From Carideicomes alvinocaridis (GTDB lineage Bacteria > Pseudomonadota > Alphaproteobacteria > Rhodobacterales > Rhodobacteraceae), in the NCBI GenBank assembly GCA_005473895.2, contig SRJI02000024.1, positions 1 through 61,085 of the forward strand: DNA of 61,085 bases. Direction: 5' to 3'. This document shows positions 16,542-25,097 of this stretch, one piece after another (within the stretch, counting starts at the first letter, position 1; every line of letters starts with the position of its first letter). The notes beneath the pieces are model-generated. The model was given only the letters and a program-made list of their open reading frames with translations. It did no database searches and was not told the DNA's origin. Position numbers and translations under genes: made by a program.

Positions 16542-19500
16542 GTGACAACGGACAGCCAGATGACGATGATCAGCCGACTCCCCCCGCCCGACGCTTTGGA
16601 TGCGGGCCACGACGCTTTCCTTGATGCGCTGGCCGCGGCGGGCTTCTCCGGCGAGATCGCGCGCGACCATGCCAACCGCACGGTGCTGGCGACCGACAAT
16701 TCCATCTACAGCCGCACCCCGCAGGCGGTGCTCTACCCGCGCGGCACGGCCGACCTGGAGCGCCTCGCCCGCCTCGCCGGGACCGCGCAATTCGCGCATG
16801 TCGTGGTGGCCCCGCGCGGCGGCGGCACGGGCACCAACGGCCAGTCGCTGACCGAGGGGATCGTGGTCGACGTGTCGCGGCACATGAACTGCATCCTCGA
16901 GATCGACGAGACGAACCAGCGGGTCCGGGTGCAGCCCGGCGTGGTCAAGGATCAGCTGAACGCCGCGCTTCGCCCCTACGGGCTGTTCTTCGCGCCGGAG
17001 CTCTCGACCTCCAACAGGGCGACGCTGGGGGGCATGATCTCCACCGATGCGAGCGGCCAGGGCAGCTGCGAATACGGCAAGACCCGCGACCACGTGCTGG
17101 GGCTGGAGATGGTGCTGCTGGGCGGCGAGCGCCTGCGCACCCGACCGCTGGACGAGGCCGGGCTCGACACCGAATGCCGGCGCGGCGACCGGGTGGGCGA
17201 GATCCACCGCACTGCCCGGTCCATCTGCGACGGGCAGCGCGACCTGATCGCGGAACGGTTTCCCGATCTCAACCGCTGCCTCACCGGCTACGACCTCGCG
17301 CACCTGCGCCAGCCCGACGGGCGCTTCGACCTCGCCAGCGTGATCTGCGGCTCCGAAGGGACGCTCGGTTTCCTGAGCGAGGCGGTGCTCAACCTCCTGC
17401 CACTGCCGGCCCATACCGCGCTGGTCAACGTGCGCTACGGCTCCTTCATGGCGGCGCTGCGGGATGCCGGCGCGCTCATGGGGCTGGAGGGCGGAGCGGA
17501 TCCGGCCCTGCCCCGTCCGACCTCGATCGAGACGGTGGACGACAAGGTCCTGTCGCTCGCCATGGAGGATTTCGTCTGGGACGGCGTCGCCAGCTATTTC
17601 CCGCAGGAGGCGGGCGACCGCCCGATCCGGGGGATCAACCTCGTCGAATTCAACGCCGAGGACCGCGACACGCTCGACGCGAAGATCCGGCGTTTCACCG
17701 ATCATCTGGCCGCCGATGGGGCCGGGGCCGACCGGCTGGGCCACACGCTCGCCATCGGCAAGGGGCAGGTCGCCCGGCTCTACGCCATGCGCAAGCGGGC
17801 GGTCGGCCTGCTGGGCAACGCCAAGGGCGAAAAGCGCCCGATCCCCTTCGTGGAGGATGCCGCGGTGCCCCCCGAGCGGCTGGCCGAGTTCATCACCGAG
17901 CTCCGCGCCCTGCTGGATGCGCGCGGCCTCGATTACGGGATGTTCGGCCACGTGGATGCCGGGGTGCTGCATGTCCGCCCGGCGATCGACATGAAGGACC
18001 CGGCGCAGGCCCGGCTGGTGCGCGAGATCAGCGACGAGGTGGCGGCATTGGCCCAAAGCTACGGCGGCCTGCTCTGGGGCGAGCATGGCAAGGGCGTGCG
18101 GTCCGAATACGCGCCGCGGTTCTTCGGCCCGCTCTACCCGGCGCTGCGGCGGCTCAAGGGCGCCTTCGACCCGCAGAACCAGCTCAACCCCGGCAAGATC
18201 GCGACTCCCGCCGGCCTAGAGGAGGCGCCGCTGGCCGACGATGGGGACATCACCAGCGATCCCGGCCTGCTGCGCATCGACGGGGTCACCACGGCCGGAG
18301 AGCTGCATCGCCAGATCGACCCGCGCGTCTGGCAAGCCTATGCCGGCGCGGTCCATTGCAACGGCAATGCCGCCTGTTTCAACTACGACCCGCAGGATGC
18401 GATGTGCCCCTCGTGGAAGGCCACGCGCGAGCGGATCCATTCGCCCAAGGGCCGCGCCAGCCTGATGCGGGAATGGCTGCGGCTTCAGGGCAATGCGGGC
18501 ACCGACGTGCTGGCTGCCGCGCGCCGCATAAGGGACGGCGGGACAAGGCGTTTCCTCTCCGGCCTGCCCCGGCGGCTGGCGAACAACCGGTGCAGGCGGC
18601 AGGGCGTGCCGGATTTCTCGCACCAGGTGGGCGAGGCGATGGCGGGATGCCTCGCCTGCAAGTCCTGCGCGGCGCAATGCCCGGTCAAGGTGGACGTGCC
18701 GGAGTTCCGGGCGCGGTTCCTCGAGCTCTACCACGACCGCTACCAGCGGCCCCTGCGCGACTACCTCGTTGCCGGGCTGGAATTCGCCGTGCCGCTCCTG
18801 TCGCGGGGTGCTGCGCTCTACAACGGGCTGCTGCGCCTGCCGGGGGCGGAGCGGATGTCGGCCCGCGCGCTCGGCCTCTGCGATCCGCCCCGGCTGTCGC
18901 CCCGCAGCCTGCGCGCCCTGCTCAGGCGCCGGGGGGCCGAGCCCGCGACCCCTGCCCGGCTTGCCCCGCTTTCGCCCGACGAAAAGGCCCGGAGCGTCAT
19001 CCTCGTGCAGGACGCCTTCACCACCTTCTTCGACGCGCAGGTGGTGGCCGACGCGGTCGAGCTGCTGGGCCGCCTCGGCCTTCGTGTCTTCGTCGCGCCC
19101 TTCGCAGCCAACGGCAAGCCGATGCAGGTCCACGGCTTCCTCGGCGCCTTCGAGCGGGTCGCGCGCCGGCAGGCAGACCGGCTCCGCGCGCTGGCGGGCC
19201 ACGGGATCCCGCTGGTGGGCGTGGACCCCGCGATGACGCTGACCTACCGGCAGGAATATCGCAGGACGCTCGGCCCGGAGGCCGTGCCCGAGGTGCAGCT
19301 GCTGCAGGAATGGCTGCGGGCCGGGGCGGGCGAGCTGTGGCAGCCCCCCTGCCCCGCCCGCAGCGCCCCCTACCGCCTGCTGGCCCATTGCACCGAGAAG
19401 ACCGCGGTACCCGGCGCCACGCGCGACTGGCAGGCCGTCTTTGCCGCCTTCGGCCACGAGCTGGAGCTGGTGCCGACCGGCTGCTGCGGCATGTCGGGCA

Positions 19501-19718
19501 CCTACGGGCACGAGACGCGGAACCGCGAGACCTCGCGCCGCATCTACGACCTGTCCTGGCGGCAGGCGACCGAGGCCCCTGGCGCGCCCCTCGTCCTCGC
19601 CACGGGCTATTCCTGCCGCAGCCAGGTCCGGCGCTTCTCGGGGATCGACATCGCGCACCCCGTGCAGGCCCTGCTCGCCACGCTGCGGGAGAGCGAGACG
19701 GAACAGCCCGCGAGGTGA
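16542..19718 (+). CDS. YdiJ-like FAD/Fe-S D-2-hydroxyacid dehydrogenase
   Basis: A 1058-residue fusion. Residues from about 40 to 560 form an FAD_binding_4 plus GlcD-type oxidase domain (VVVAPRGGGTGTNGQSLTEG, STDASGQGSCEYGKTRDHVLG, FGHVDAGVLHVRP, FDPQNQLNPGKI). A 4Fe-4S domain follows (GCLACKSCAAQCPVKVDVPEF), then CCG-type cysteine-rich segments (HCTEKTA, PTGCCGMSGTYGHE). This matches E. coli YdiJ, reported as a D-2-hydroxyglutarate dehydrogenase. GTG 16542 is the longest start, but ATG 16560 or 16566 is as likely because no strong ribosome-binding site decides. It converges on the 5-FCL gene with a 13-bp gap. Confidence 0.88.
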   Translation: MTTDSQMTMISRLPPPDALDAGHDAFLDALAAAGFSGEIARDHANRTVLATDNSIYSRTPQAVLYPRGTADLERLARLAGTAQFAHVVVAPRGGGTGTNGQSLTEGIVVDVSRHMNCILEIDETNQRVRVQPGVVKDQLNAALRPYGLFFAPELSTSNRATLGGMISTDASGQGSCEYGKTRDHVLGLEMVLLGGERLRTRPLDEAGLDTECRRGDRVGEIHRTARSICDGQRDLIAERFPDLNRCLTGYDLAHLRQPDGRFDLASVICGSEGTLGFLSEAVLNLLPLPAHTALVNVRYGSFMAALRDAGALMGLEGGADPALPRPTSIETVDDKVLSLAMEDFVWDGVASYFPQEAGDRPIRGINLVEFNAEDRDTLDAKIRRFTDHLAADGAGADRLGHTLAIGKGQVARLYAMRKRAVGLLGNAKGEKRPIPFVEDAAVPPERLAEFITELRALLDARGLDYGMFGHVDAGVLHVRPAIDMKDPAQARLVREISDEVAALAQSYGGLLWGEHGKGVRSEYAPRFFGPLYPALRRLKGAFDPQNQLNPGKIATPAGLEEAPLADDGDITSDPGLLRIDGVTTAGELHRQIDPRVWQAYAGAVHCNGNAACFNYDPQDAMCPSWKATRERIHSPKGRASLMREWLRLQGNAGTDVLAAARRIRDGGTRRFLSGLPRRLANNRCRRQGVPDFSHQVGEAMAGCLACKSCAAQCPVKVDVPEFRARFLELYHDRYQRPLRDYLVAGLEFAVPLLSRGAALYNGLLRLPGAERMSARALGLCDPPRLSPRSLRALLRRRGAEPATPARLAPLSPDEKARSVILVQDAFTTFFDAQVVADAVELLGRLGLRVFVAPFAANGKPMQVHGFLGAFERVARRQADRLRALAGHGIPLVGVDPAMTLTYRQEYRRTLGPEAVPEVQLLQEWLRAGAGELWQPPCPARSAPYRLLAHCTEKTAVPGATRDWQAVFAAFGHELELVPTGCCGMSGTYGHETRNRETSRRIYDLSWRQATEAPGAPLVLATGYSCRSQVRRFSGIDIAHPVQALLATLRESETEQPAR

Positions 19719-19731
19719 ACGCGAACCGCCT

Positions 19732-20379
19732 CTAGGCTTTCAGATGCGTCCCGTCGGACAGCAGAACCTCCGTCATCGGAACGTCCCATGGCATCGGGTA
19801 GATGGTCGGCAGCCGGCATTCCGCGAAGCCGACCCCGATGACCCGCGGCCTCGGCTCGAGCCGGGCGAGCGTCCGGTCGTAATACCCCCCGCCATTCCCG
19901 AGGCGGTAAAGCTCCTCGTCCACGCCGACCAGCGGCGCGATGACCAGCTCGGGGGTCTGCGCCCTGCCCTCCGCTGGCACGAGGATGTTCCAGAAGCCCC
20001 GGGTCATCCGGCACTCCGGCGACCAGTCGCGGAATTCGAGCGGCGCGTGATCCTCGGTCACCACCGGCAGCAGGATCCGGGCCCCTGCGTCATGCGCGTG
20101 GCGCATCCAGGGCCGCAGATCGGGCTCGCCCCGGATCGGCCAGTAGACGGCGATGGTCATGCCTGGCGCGACGGTGACGATCCTGTCGAGACCTTCGATC
20201 AGCCGGGCCGTCGCCCTCTCCCGCTCTTCCGAGGGCAGCGCCCGGGCGGCAACGAGCCGCGCGCGTTGGGCCCGCCGGAACCGCGCCACGTCCCGCGCCG
20301 TTCCGGGGTCGACCGGCTGCCCGTCCACCAGCAGATGTGCGAAGCAGGGGGACTCGCCGGAGCCGGTTTCGTCATCCAT
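19732..20379 (-). CDS. 5-formyltetrahydrofolate cyclo-ligase
   Basis: A 215-residue MTHFS/5-FCL enzyme that converts 5-formyl-THF to 5,10-methenyl-THF with ATP. It shows RAQRARLVAAR near the N-terminus, YWPIRGEPDLRPWM, PLVGVDEELYRLGNGGGYYDRTL (phosphate loop) and VIGVGFAECRLP. The start at ATG 20379 follows the PACE-protein stop by 2 bp, so both are in one operon. The roughly 25-residue N-terminal extension (SPCFAHLL) occurs, as I recall, in other alphaproteobacterial members. Confidence 0.88.
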   Translation of the reverse strand: MDDETGSGESPCFAHLLVDGQPVDPGTARDVARFRRAQRARLVAARALPSEERERATARLIEGLDRIVTVAPGMTIAVYWPIRGEPDLRPWMRHAHDAGARILLPVVTEDHAPLEFRDWSPECRMTRGFWNILVPAEGRAQTPELVIAPLVGVDEELYRLGNGGGYYDRTLARLEPRPRVIGVGFAECRLPTIYPMPWDVPMTEVLLSDGTHLKA

Positions 20380-20381
20380 CG

Positions 20382-20807
20382 TCACACCCGTGCGGTCCGT
20401 GGCAGTGGGAAGAGGGTATCGTATCCCCAGGTGAAGACGAAGGCATATCCCATGTAGAACGCCGCGAAGGAGACCTCCATCACCAGCGCGGCCGCCAGCG
20501 AGACGCCGAGCCACCAGGCAAAGAGTGGCAGCAGCAGCACCAGCAGCGTCGCCTCGAACAGCACGGCATGCAGGAACCGGAGCGGCATCGTCTTGCGGGT
20601 ATCGCCCCTGAGCCGGGCCAGGACATGATCGAACCCCAGGTTGAAGAGGTAATTCCACAGCGTCGCGACCGTCGCGCCGAGCACGGCCAGCGCCCCCATC
20701 TCGCCCATCGGGTGGTCGAAGACCCAGGCGAAGAGCGGCGTGACGATGAGAACGCCGATCAGCTCGAAACTGAGGGCTTGGCGAATGCGGTCCGCGGTGC
20801 TGCGCAT
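20382..20807 (-). CDS. PACE-family (BTP) membrane efflux protein
   Basis: A 141-residue protein with four predicted membrane helices in two repeated pairs (RIRQALSFELIGVLIVTPLFAWV and RFLHAVLFEATLLVLLLPLFAWWL). This is the bacterial transmembrane pair arrangement of PACE transporters, small proton-coupled drug exporters. WNYLFNLGFDHVLAR and YAFVFTWGYDTLFP close each pair. I chose ATG 20807 because it begins the domain; the longer frame has no family match. It precedes the cyclo-ligase gene by 2 bp. Confidence 0.85.
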   Translation of the reverse strand: MRSTADRIRQALSFELIGVLIVTPLFAWVFDHPMGEMGALAVLGATVATLWNYLFNLGFDHVLARLRGDTRKTMPLRFLHAVLFEATLLVLLLPLFAWWLGVSLAAALVMEVSFAAFYMGYAFVFTWGYDTLFPLPRTARV

Positions 20808-21009
20808 GGAAAGGGCTCCGATTGTCCATCGGGCCGTCCCGCGTGCTGACCATCTGGCCGGGCGAGGTCGTCCTCGCCTGCCGTGACAATGGGCCCGGAT
20901 CCGCGGTTTTTCAAGGTCCGCGCCGCCCGGTCGCCCCTGCCCCGGCTGCGGGCACTCGCGGCCGGGAACGACCCGGGACCGCGGGATGTTGACCTGACGG
21001 AGGTGAAGC

Positions 21010-21222
21010 ATGGCGAAGTTTGCGAAAGGCGATCACGTAAGCTGGAATTCCGAGGCGGGCCGGGTCAGGGGCCGCATCGTGAAGGTCCACGAGGCGGATT
21101 TCGACTACAAGGGCCACCGGCGCCGCGCATCGAAGGAAGAGCCCCAATACGAGATCGAGAGCGACAAGACCGGCCACGTCGCGGCGCACAAGGAAGACGC
21201 GCTCACCAGGCTCGATTCCTGA
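21010..21222 (+). CDS. HVA1/DUF2945 Tudor-like small protein
   Basis: A 70-residue basic protein starting KFAKGDHVSWNSEAGRVRGRI and ending YEIESDKTGHVAAHKEDALTRL, matching the hypervirulence-associated HVA1 (DUF2945) Tudor-like domain in full length. The role is unknown; such genes are common near stress functions. GGAGG precedes the ATG by about 8 bases. It is monocistronic as far as I can see. Confidence 0.82.
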   Translation: MAKFAKGDHVSWNSEAGRVRGRIVKVHEADFDYKGHRRRASKEEPQYEIESDKTGHVAAHKEDALTRLDS

Positions 21223-21620
21223 CCGGCGGCTTCGCGACGATCGGATCCGGGCGCGGCAGACGGTCATCGACTTGCGGCGCGAGCGTGGCGGGCGCCTGCC
21301 AGTCGACCTGCGGGCTTTTCCGAAGTCCCGAAAAAATCTCAATTTCACGACAGCTTTCGGCAACGTTTGGCCGCGCACCAGGTCCCCTGTCGGCCTATGC
21401 CCGCGCTTGGGGGCGCCGCCCGGAGCGAGCCGGTTCCGGCGACGACCTGAACAGTGCCGGGCTTCCACAAGAGCGCCGACGATGCCCTCGGCCCCGACTC
21501 CCTCACCGCCATCGCCGAGTTGGTCGAGCTTCGTCGGGACCGTGAACCGACCGGATCCGAGCGGTGGCATTGAACCCGGGCCGGCGTTCGGCTCTATGGA
21601 ATCCGTAAAAGGAGACGCCG
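21223..21620. other. Intergenic region, no supported gene
   Basis: About 400 bp between the HVA1 and GST genes. A 39-codon frame with GTG start ends in TGA near 21573 and looks protein-like in composition, but it has no ribosome-binding site or known family. AAAAGGAG immediately before ATG 21621 serves the GST gene. Confidence 0.35.
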
Positions 21621-22220
21621 ATGAAACTCTACATGACCGCCAATTCGCCCTATGCCCGCAAGGTCCGCATCCTCGCGCGGGAGCTGGGCGTGGCCGACGG
21701 GATCGAAGACATGGCCATAAACCCGCGCGACCCGGAGACCGGGATCTGGGCGCTCAACCCGATCGGCAAGGTGCCGGCGCTGGAACTGGAGGACGGTCGG
21801 GTCCTGGTGGAGTCCGATCTCATCGCAGCCTGGCTCGCGCGCGGGGCCGGGGACGATACCTGGCTGGGGCCGCGGTTCCTGGGCGACACGGAGCGCAACG
21901 CGCTGCTGGGGCTCGCCAACGGGGCGCTCGACCGGGGCATGACGGCCCGGCTGGAAGAGGCGCGGCCGGGGGCCGAGGACACGGCCGACGTCATCGAAAA
22001 GAACTACGCCGGGATCCGCCGGATCTTCGACGCGGCCGAGCAGCGGGCGGTGGTGCGGCCGGATCCGGATTACGCCGATATCGCGCTGGTCACCGGCATC
22101 GACTGGATCGCCCTGCGCCACCCCGCGCTCGACGTGCACGCCTCCTGGCCCGGGCTCTCCGCCTATGGCGCCGAGCTGTCCCACCGCCCGGCCTTTGCCG
22201 AGACCTCTCCCAAGGGGTGA
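21621..22220 (+). CDS. Glutathione S-transferase family protein
   Basis: A 199-residue GST. The N-terminal thioredoxin-like domain starts KLYMTANSPYARKVRILARELG, with the catalytic Ser in NSPYARK, the cis-Pro in GKVPALELEDG and the gamma-Glu-binding ESDLIAAWL. An all-helical C-terminal domain follows, with YADIALVTGIDWI matching the conserved Asp of the N-capping box. It conjugates or reduces small electrophiles with glutathione. AAAAGGAG precedes the start. It converges on parB. Confidence 0.87.
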   Translation: MKLYMTANSPYARKVRILARELGVADGIEDMAINPRDPETGIWALNPIGKVPALELEDGRVLVESDLIAAWLARGAGDDTWLGPRFLGDTERNALLGLANGALDRGMTARLEEARPGAEDTADVIEKNYAGIRRIFDAAEQRAVVRPDPDYADIALVTGIDWIALRHPALDVHASWPGLSAYGAELSHRPAFAETSPKG

Positions 22221-22274
22221 AGATCCCACGGGGTGAATATTTCTAACCCATTGTTTTAACTTCTATTTCAGGGA

Positions 22275-22292
22275 AATTGCCAACTGGCAATT
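22275..22292. promoter_or_regulatory. Centromere-like palindrome, left copy
   Basis: AATTGCCA-AC-TGGCAATT is an inverted repeat with 8-bp arms that touches the parB stop codon. An almost identical site (AT instead of AC in the centre) lies 3.9 kb away at 26172-26189, just past the rep gene. The pair brackets the parB-parA-ori-rep module. This is what a parS site bound by this ParB would be expected to look like. Confidence 0.6.
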
Positions 22293-23272
22293 CACCCGTC
22301 CCGGTCCTTTATGAACTGCTCAAGTGCGGCGCGCAGGGCCACAGCCTCCAGGTCGCGGGCAAATTCCAGCCGGACTCGTTTGCCGCGGCGGCGCACTTGC
22401 ACGCCGGTCTCACCCGGCTTCTGGCGATAGACCTTGTCGACCGCCGAACGTTCCGGCGCGGGCTTCGCTGCCTGTTTGAGCCGGGACATGACCTTTGCGA
22501 CCGGCACCCCCTGCCCCGCTTTCTGTTCCATCGCGATCCGATCTGCTTCCGCCAGGATCGCTTCGGCACCCGCGCTGTCGGCCATGAGCGGTTTCAATTG
22601 CCGCGCGTGCAGCTCCCTAACATCCCGCAGCGAAGGGAAAGCCGCGACGATCCGCGGATCCAGCCGCGCCATCTGCAGGTAGCGCGACAGCCAGGTCGGT
22701 GACACCTGCAACCGCTCCGCCATCACGTTCTGCCGCCCGCCATAGTAAGCCTCGACCGCCGCGGCGTAGTCACGCGCACGTTCCAGATCCGAGATGTCCT
22801 CGCGATCGCGGTTCTCGATATCGGCGAGGCGAAAGGCCTCTTCGTCGGTTAGCTCGCGCTCTTCGATCAGGTACTGAAACTTCGGATAGTTGTTGGCTCG
22901 CAGCCAGGAAATCGCGAAATGCCGGCGCGCGCCGCAGATCACCTCGTACTCGACCCCCTGCCCTTCCTGCTCCGGGCTGACCCGCCGCACGATGGCCGGG
23001 AATTCCTGCTGGCCCTGGCTCAGGATGCCGTCGATGAGGTCGCGGCAATTGGCTTCGGTCAGCAGATCGTAAGCCCGGTTATGTCGTTCCCACATGACGC
23101 AGGTATCCGGGTCAACCAGTCGCAGGACCTTTTCCTGCCGGTTGCCCGCCGCCTGGTCGGCGATCGTGGTCGAGCGTTTCAGGAACCGGGCGCCTGACCT
23201 GTCGCGCGCCGGACGCTCGTCATCAAGGTCCTTCAGAACATCGTCGAAAACCGCATCGTGTCGTTTGCTCAC
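22292..23272 (-). CDS. parB: Plasmid partition protein ParB
   Basis: A 326-residue centromere-binding protein. The ParB/Srx nucleotide-binding domain contains EFPAIVRRV and VICGARRHFAISWLRANN, a variant of the GERRxRA box. A helix-turn-helix follows (VMAERLQVSPTWLSRYLQMARL), and the C-terminus is basic. I chose GTG 23272, whose first base pair overlaps the parA stop in GTGA; the frame upstream of that lies within parA. It is the second gene of a parAB operon. A palindrome abuts its 3' end. Confidence 0.88.
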   Translation of the reverse strand: MSKRHDAVFDDVLKDLDDERPARDRSGARFLKRSTTIADQAAGNRQEKVLRLVDPDTCVMWERHNRAYDLLTEANCRDLIDGILSQGQQEFPAIVRRVSPEQEGQGVEYEVICGARRHFAISWLRANNYPKFQYLIEERELTDEEAFRLADIENRDREDISDLERARDYAAAVEAYYGGRQNVMAERLQVSPTWLSRYLQMARLDPRIVAAFPSLRDVRELHARQLKPLMADSAGAEAILAEADRIAMEQKAGQGVPVAKVMSRLKQAAKPAPERSAVDKVYRQKPGETGVQVRRRGKRVRLEFARDLEAVALRAALEQFIKDRDG

Positions 23273-24474
23273 AGGATGCCCTCCTTCCTCAGTGCCGCGT
23301 GGTGGCTGGGCCAAGTTTTCCGGATCAATGTCTCCACCTCGCGTCCGACGGCATCGAGGTAGACCCGGCAGCGCTTGTGTGTCTCGGTTCGCGTCGCCGC
23401 CCCGGTGATCTCATAGACGCTCATCAGGTTCGCCGTCGCATTGTCGATCTCCGCGCTGTCCTTCAGAGTCGCTTGCAGGAGGTCGTTCGGAAACACGGCC
23501 TCCATCACGCGCCGGATCGCCTGGTGCGCGCTCTTCTGGTCGTTCATCTTGGTCGCGAGGATCTTCACGAAGTTGTAGCCGCGCTCTCCCCCATGCTCTG
23601 CCAGCTCGTTCAGGGTCGCGCCCATCATCTTGAGGAAATGCGCGGTAGAACCGAAATCGATGTTGTTGGGCGGCGCGGGAATGATCAGCGCATTGGCCGC
23701 TCGTAGGACCGAAAGCGAAAGCATCCCTAGCGCCGGCGGCGGGTCGAGCAGTATGACGTCGAACTGGTCCGAAATCGTCCCGATACCCGTACGCAGCCGA
23801 TCGAGGACAAAGCTCTGCTCCCGCAGCATCCGGGCGGCGAATTCGTACTCCGCATCATAGAGCCCGAGGTTCGCCGGGATCATCGCGATCCCCGGCCAGT
23901 AGGTGGCACGCAGGGCATAGTGGAGCGTCGAGGGTCCACCGTGGCGGAAATAGGGATAGAGCGTATCCTCATCCTCGTCGACATCCACATCGGGGTTGAG
24001 CCCGAAGATTGAGGTGGTCGACCCCTGGCTGTCGCAATCGATCACGCAGACCCGGTAACCGCGCAGCGCGAGGTACTGTGCGAGGTGGACGACGACAGTG
24101 GATTTCCCGACGCCTCCCTTAAAGTTCTGAACCGCGAGCACCGTTGCCGGATCGCCTGTTGCGCGGTGTGGCAGCGTGCCAAACACCTCGCGCATGCGAT
24201 TGACCTCCGCCAGCGAATAGCCCGTGCGCCGGCCGGTGGCCGGATCCTTCCGCGGCTCGGGCAAACGCCCGTCGGTTTCGGCGTCACGGATCGCCTTTTC
24301 CGTCCGGCCGACCATCTCGCCCGCGGTTCGGACGTTAAACGTGAGGTCCAGCGCCTTCTGCGTGCCGGGGGAAAAGACCCGTTCTCTCAGCCTGTTGATG
24401 ACCGTGTCAGCGCGCCGGGCCAAGCTGTCGATTTCGTCGAGGGTGATGGGATACTCACCGATCGCATCCGCCAT
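23269..24474 (-). CDS. parA: Plasmid partition ATPase ParA
   Basis: A 401-residue ParA ATPase. An N-terminal MerR-like helix-turn-helix occupies about residues 45-100 (VRTAGEMVGRTEKAIRDAE, RTGYSLAEVNRMR), typical of type Ia ParA proteins that repress their own operon. The deviant Walker A KGGVGKST is at 119-126 and VIDCDSQGS at about 144-152. VILLDPPPALGMLSL is the Walker B region. It drives plasmid segregation with ParB. The 620-bp region upstream is shared with the divergent rep gene and contains the origin. Confidence 0.92.
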   Translation of the reverse strand: MADAIGEYPITLDEIDSLARRADTVINRLRERVFSPGTQKALDLTFNVRTAGEMVGRTEKAIRDAETDGRLPEPRKDPATGRRTGYSLAEVNRMREVFGTLPHRATGDPATVLAVQNFKGGVGKSTVVVHLAQYLALRGYRVCVIDCDSQGSTTSIFGLNPDVDVDEDEDTLYPYFRHGGPSTLHYALRATYWPGIAMIPANLGLYDAEYEFAARMLREQSFVLDRLRTGIGTISDQFDVILLDPPPALGMLSLSVLRAANALIIPAPPNNIDFGSTAHFLKMMGATLNELAEHGGERGYNFVKILATKMNDQKSAHQAIRRVMEAVFPNDLLQATLKDSAEIDNATANLMSVYEITGAATRTETHKRCRVYLDAVGREVETLIRKTWPSHHAALRKEGIL

Positions 24475-25097
24475 GTCTGCCTCATCTGTTTTTGGGGAGA
24501 ATGCCTGCGGGGCATGAAACTCTCAAGTGCGAATATTTGGCGCTGATTGCCCGAAAACCGAACGTTGAAGGCTTGGGTCAGAGGAACGATTAGTCTGGGC
24601 TCTACGGATTGATGTGCGGAAGTTGGTTGGAGAAGGGCGCGGAGGTTCGCCCGATTTGTAGTTTAACATGCGTTTCGCCAGGTGCGCTGACCGGGACGCT
24701 GCGGAAAACAACAAAAAGCAAAAAATGAAAAACCGCTCTTCTGGATTCTAGGATTCATTTGTTCAGGGTGACTGATGGCGTTGTTTGCAAGGCGGTGGGG
24801 TCTGTGAGCGATACTTAATGGGATGACGTGGCTTACGGTTCGGGATGGATGGCCTTACGGAACGGGCGGGTTGTCCATACGTCCCGGGTGCCCTTCAAAT
24901 TACATTTCGGGTGGCGCCCGGCGGCCAGCGGAACCGATTCGGATTTCCCTTAAAAAGCAGAGTCCTGCGATTCGCTTCTCGGAAGGACACCCGCTTTTGA
25001 CTTACGTTTCGGGTGACATGCCTTCAGCCCCGGGCTTGTCAGCTTACGTGGCTGGCGTTACAAATGTAAGAAAAACGAGTAGCTGACTCGGGCAGGC
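24475..25097. other. Replication origin region between parA and rep
   Basis: A 623-bp gap between divergent parA and rep. The middle (about 24655-24770) is A/T-rich with runs such as AAAAAGCAAAAAATG, which suits duplex opening. The right half holds the iterons described separately. This layout, iterons directly before a Rep_3 initiator gene, is the standard design of an iteron-controlled plasmid origin. I could not identify a good DnaA box. Confidence 0.7.
24832..25057. repeat. Iterons of the plasmid origin
   Basis: Six related direct repeats of the type CTTACGTTTCGGGTG start at 24832, 24854, 24876, 24899, 25001 and 25043. The first four are spaced 22-23 bp, about two helical turns. The last is the most divergent (CTTACGTGGCTGGCG). 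They point in the direction of rep and end 40 bp before its start codon. They are the expected binding sites of the Rep protein and probably also regulate its gene. Confidence 0.75.

Noticed and set aside
21482-21573. A 39-codon small gene between HVA1 and GST
   Set aside because: No ribosome-binding site, no family and no conservation evidence.
24871-24879. TTGTCCATA as a DnaA box in the origin
   Set aside because: It differs from the DnaA consensus at more than one conserved base and overlaps an iteron.
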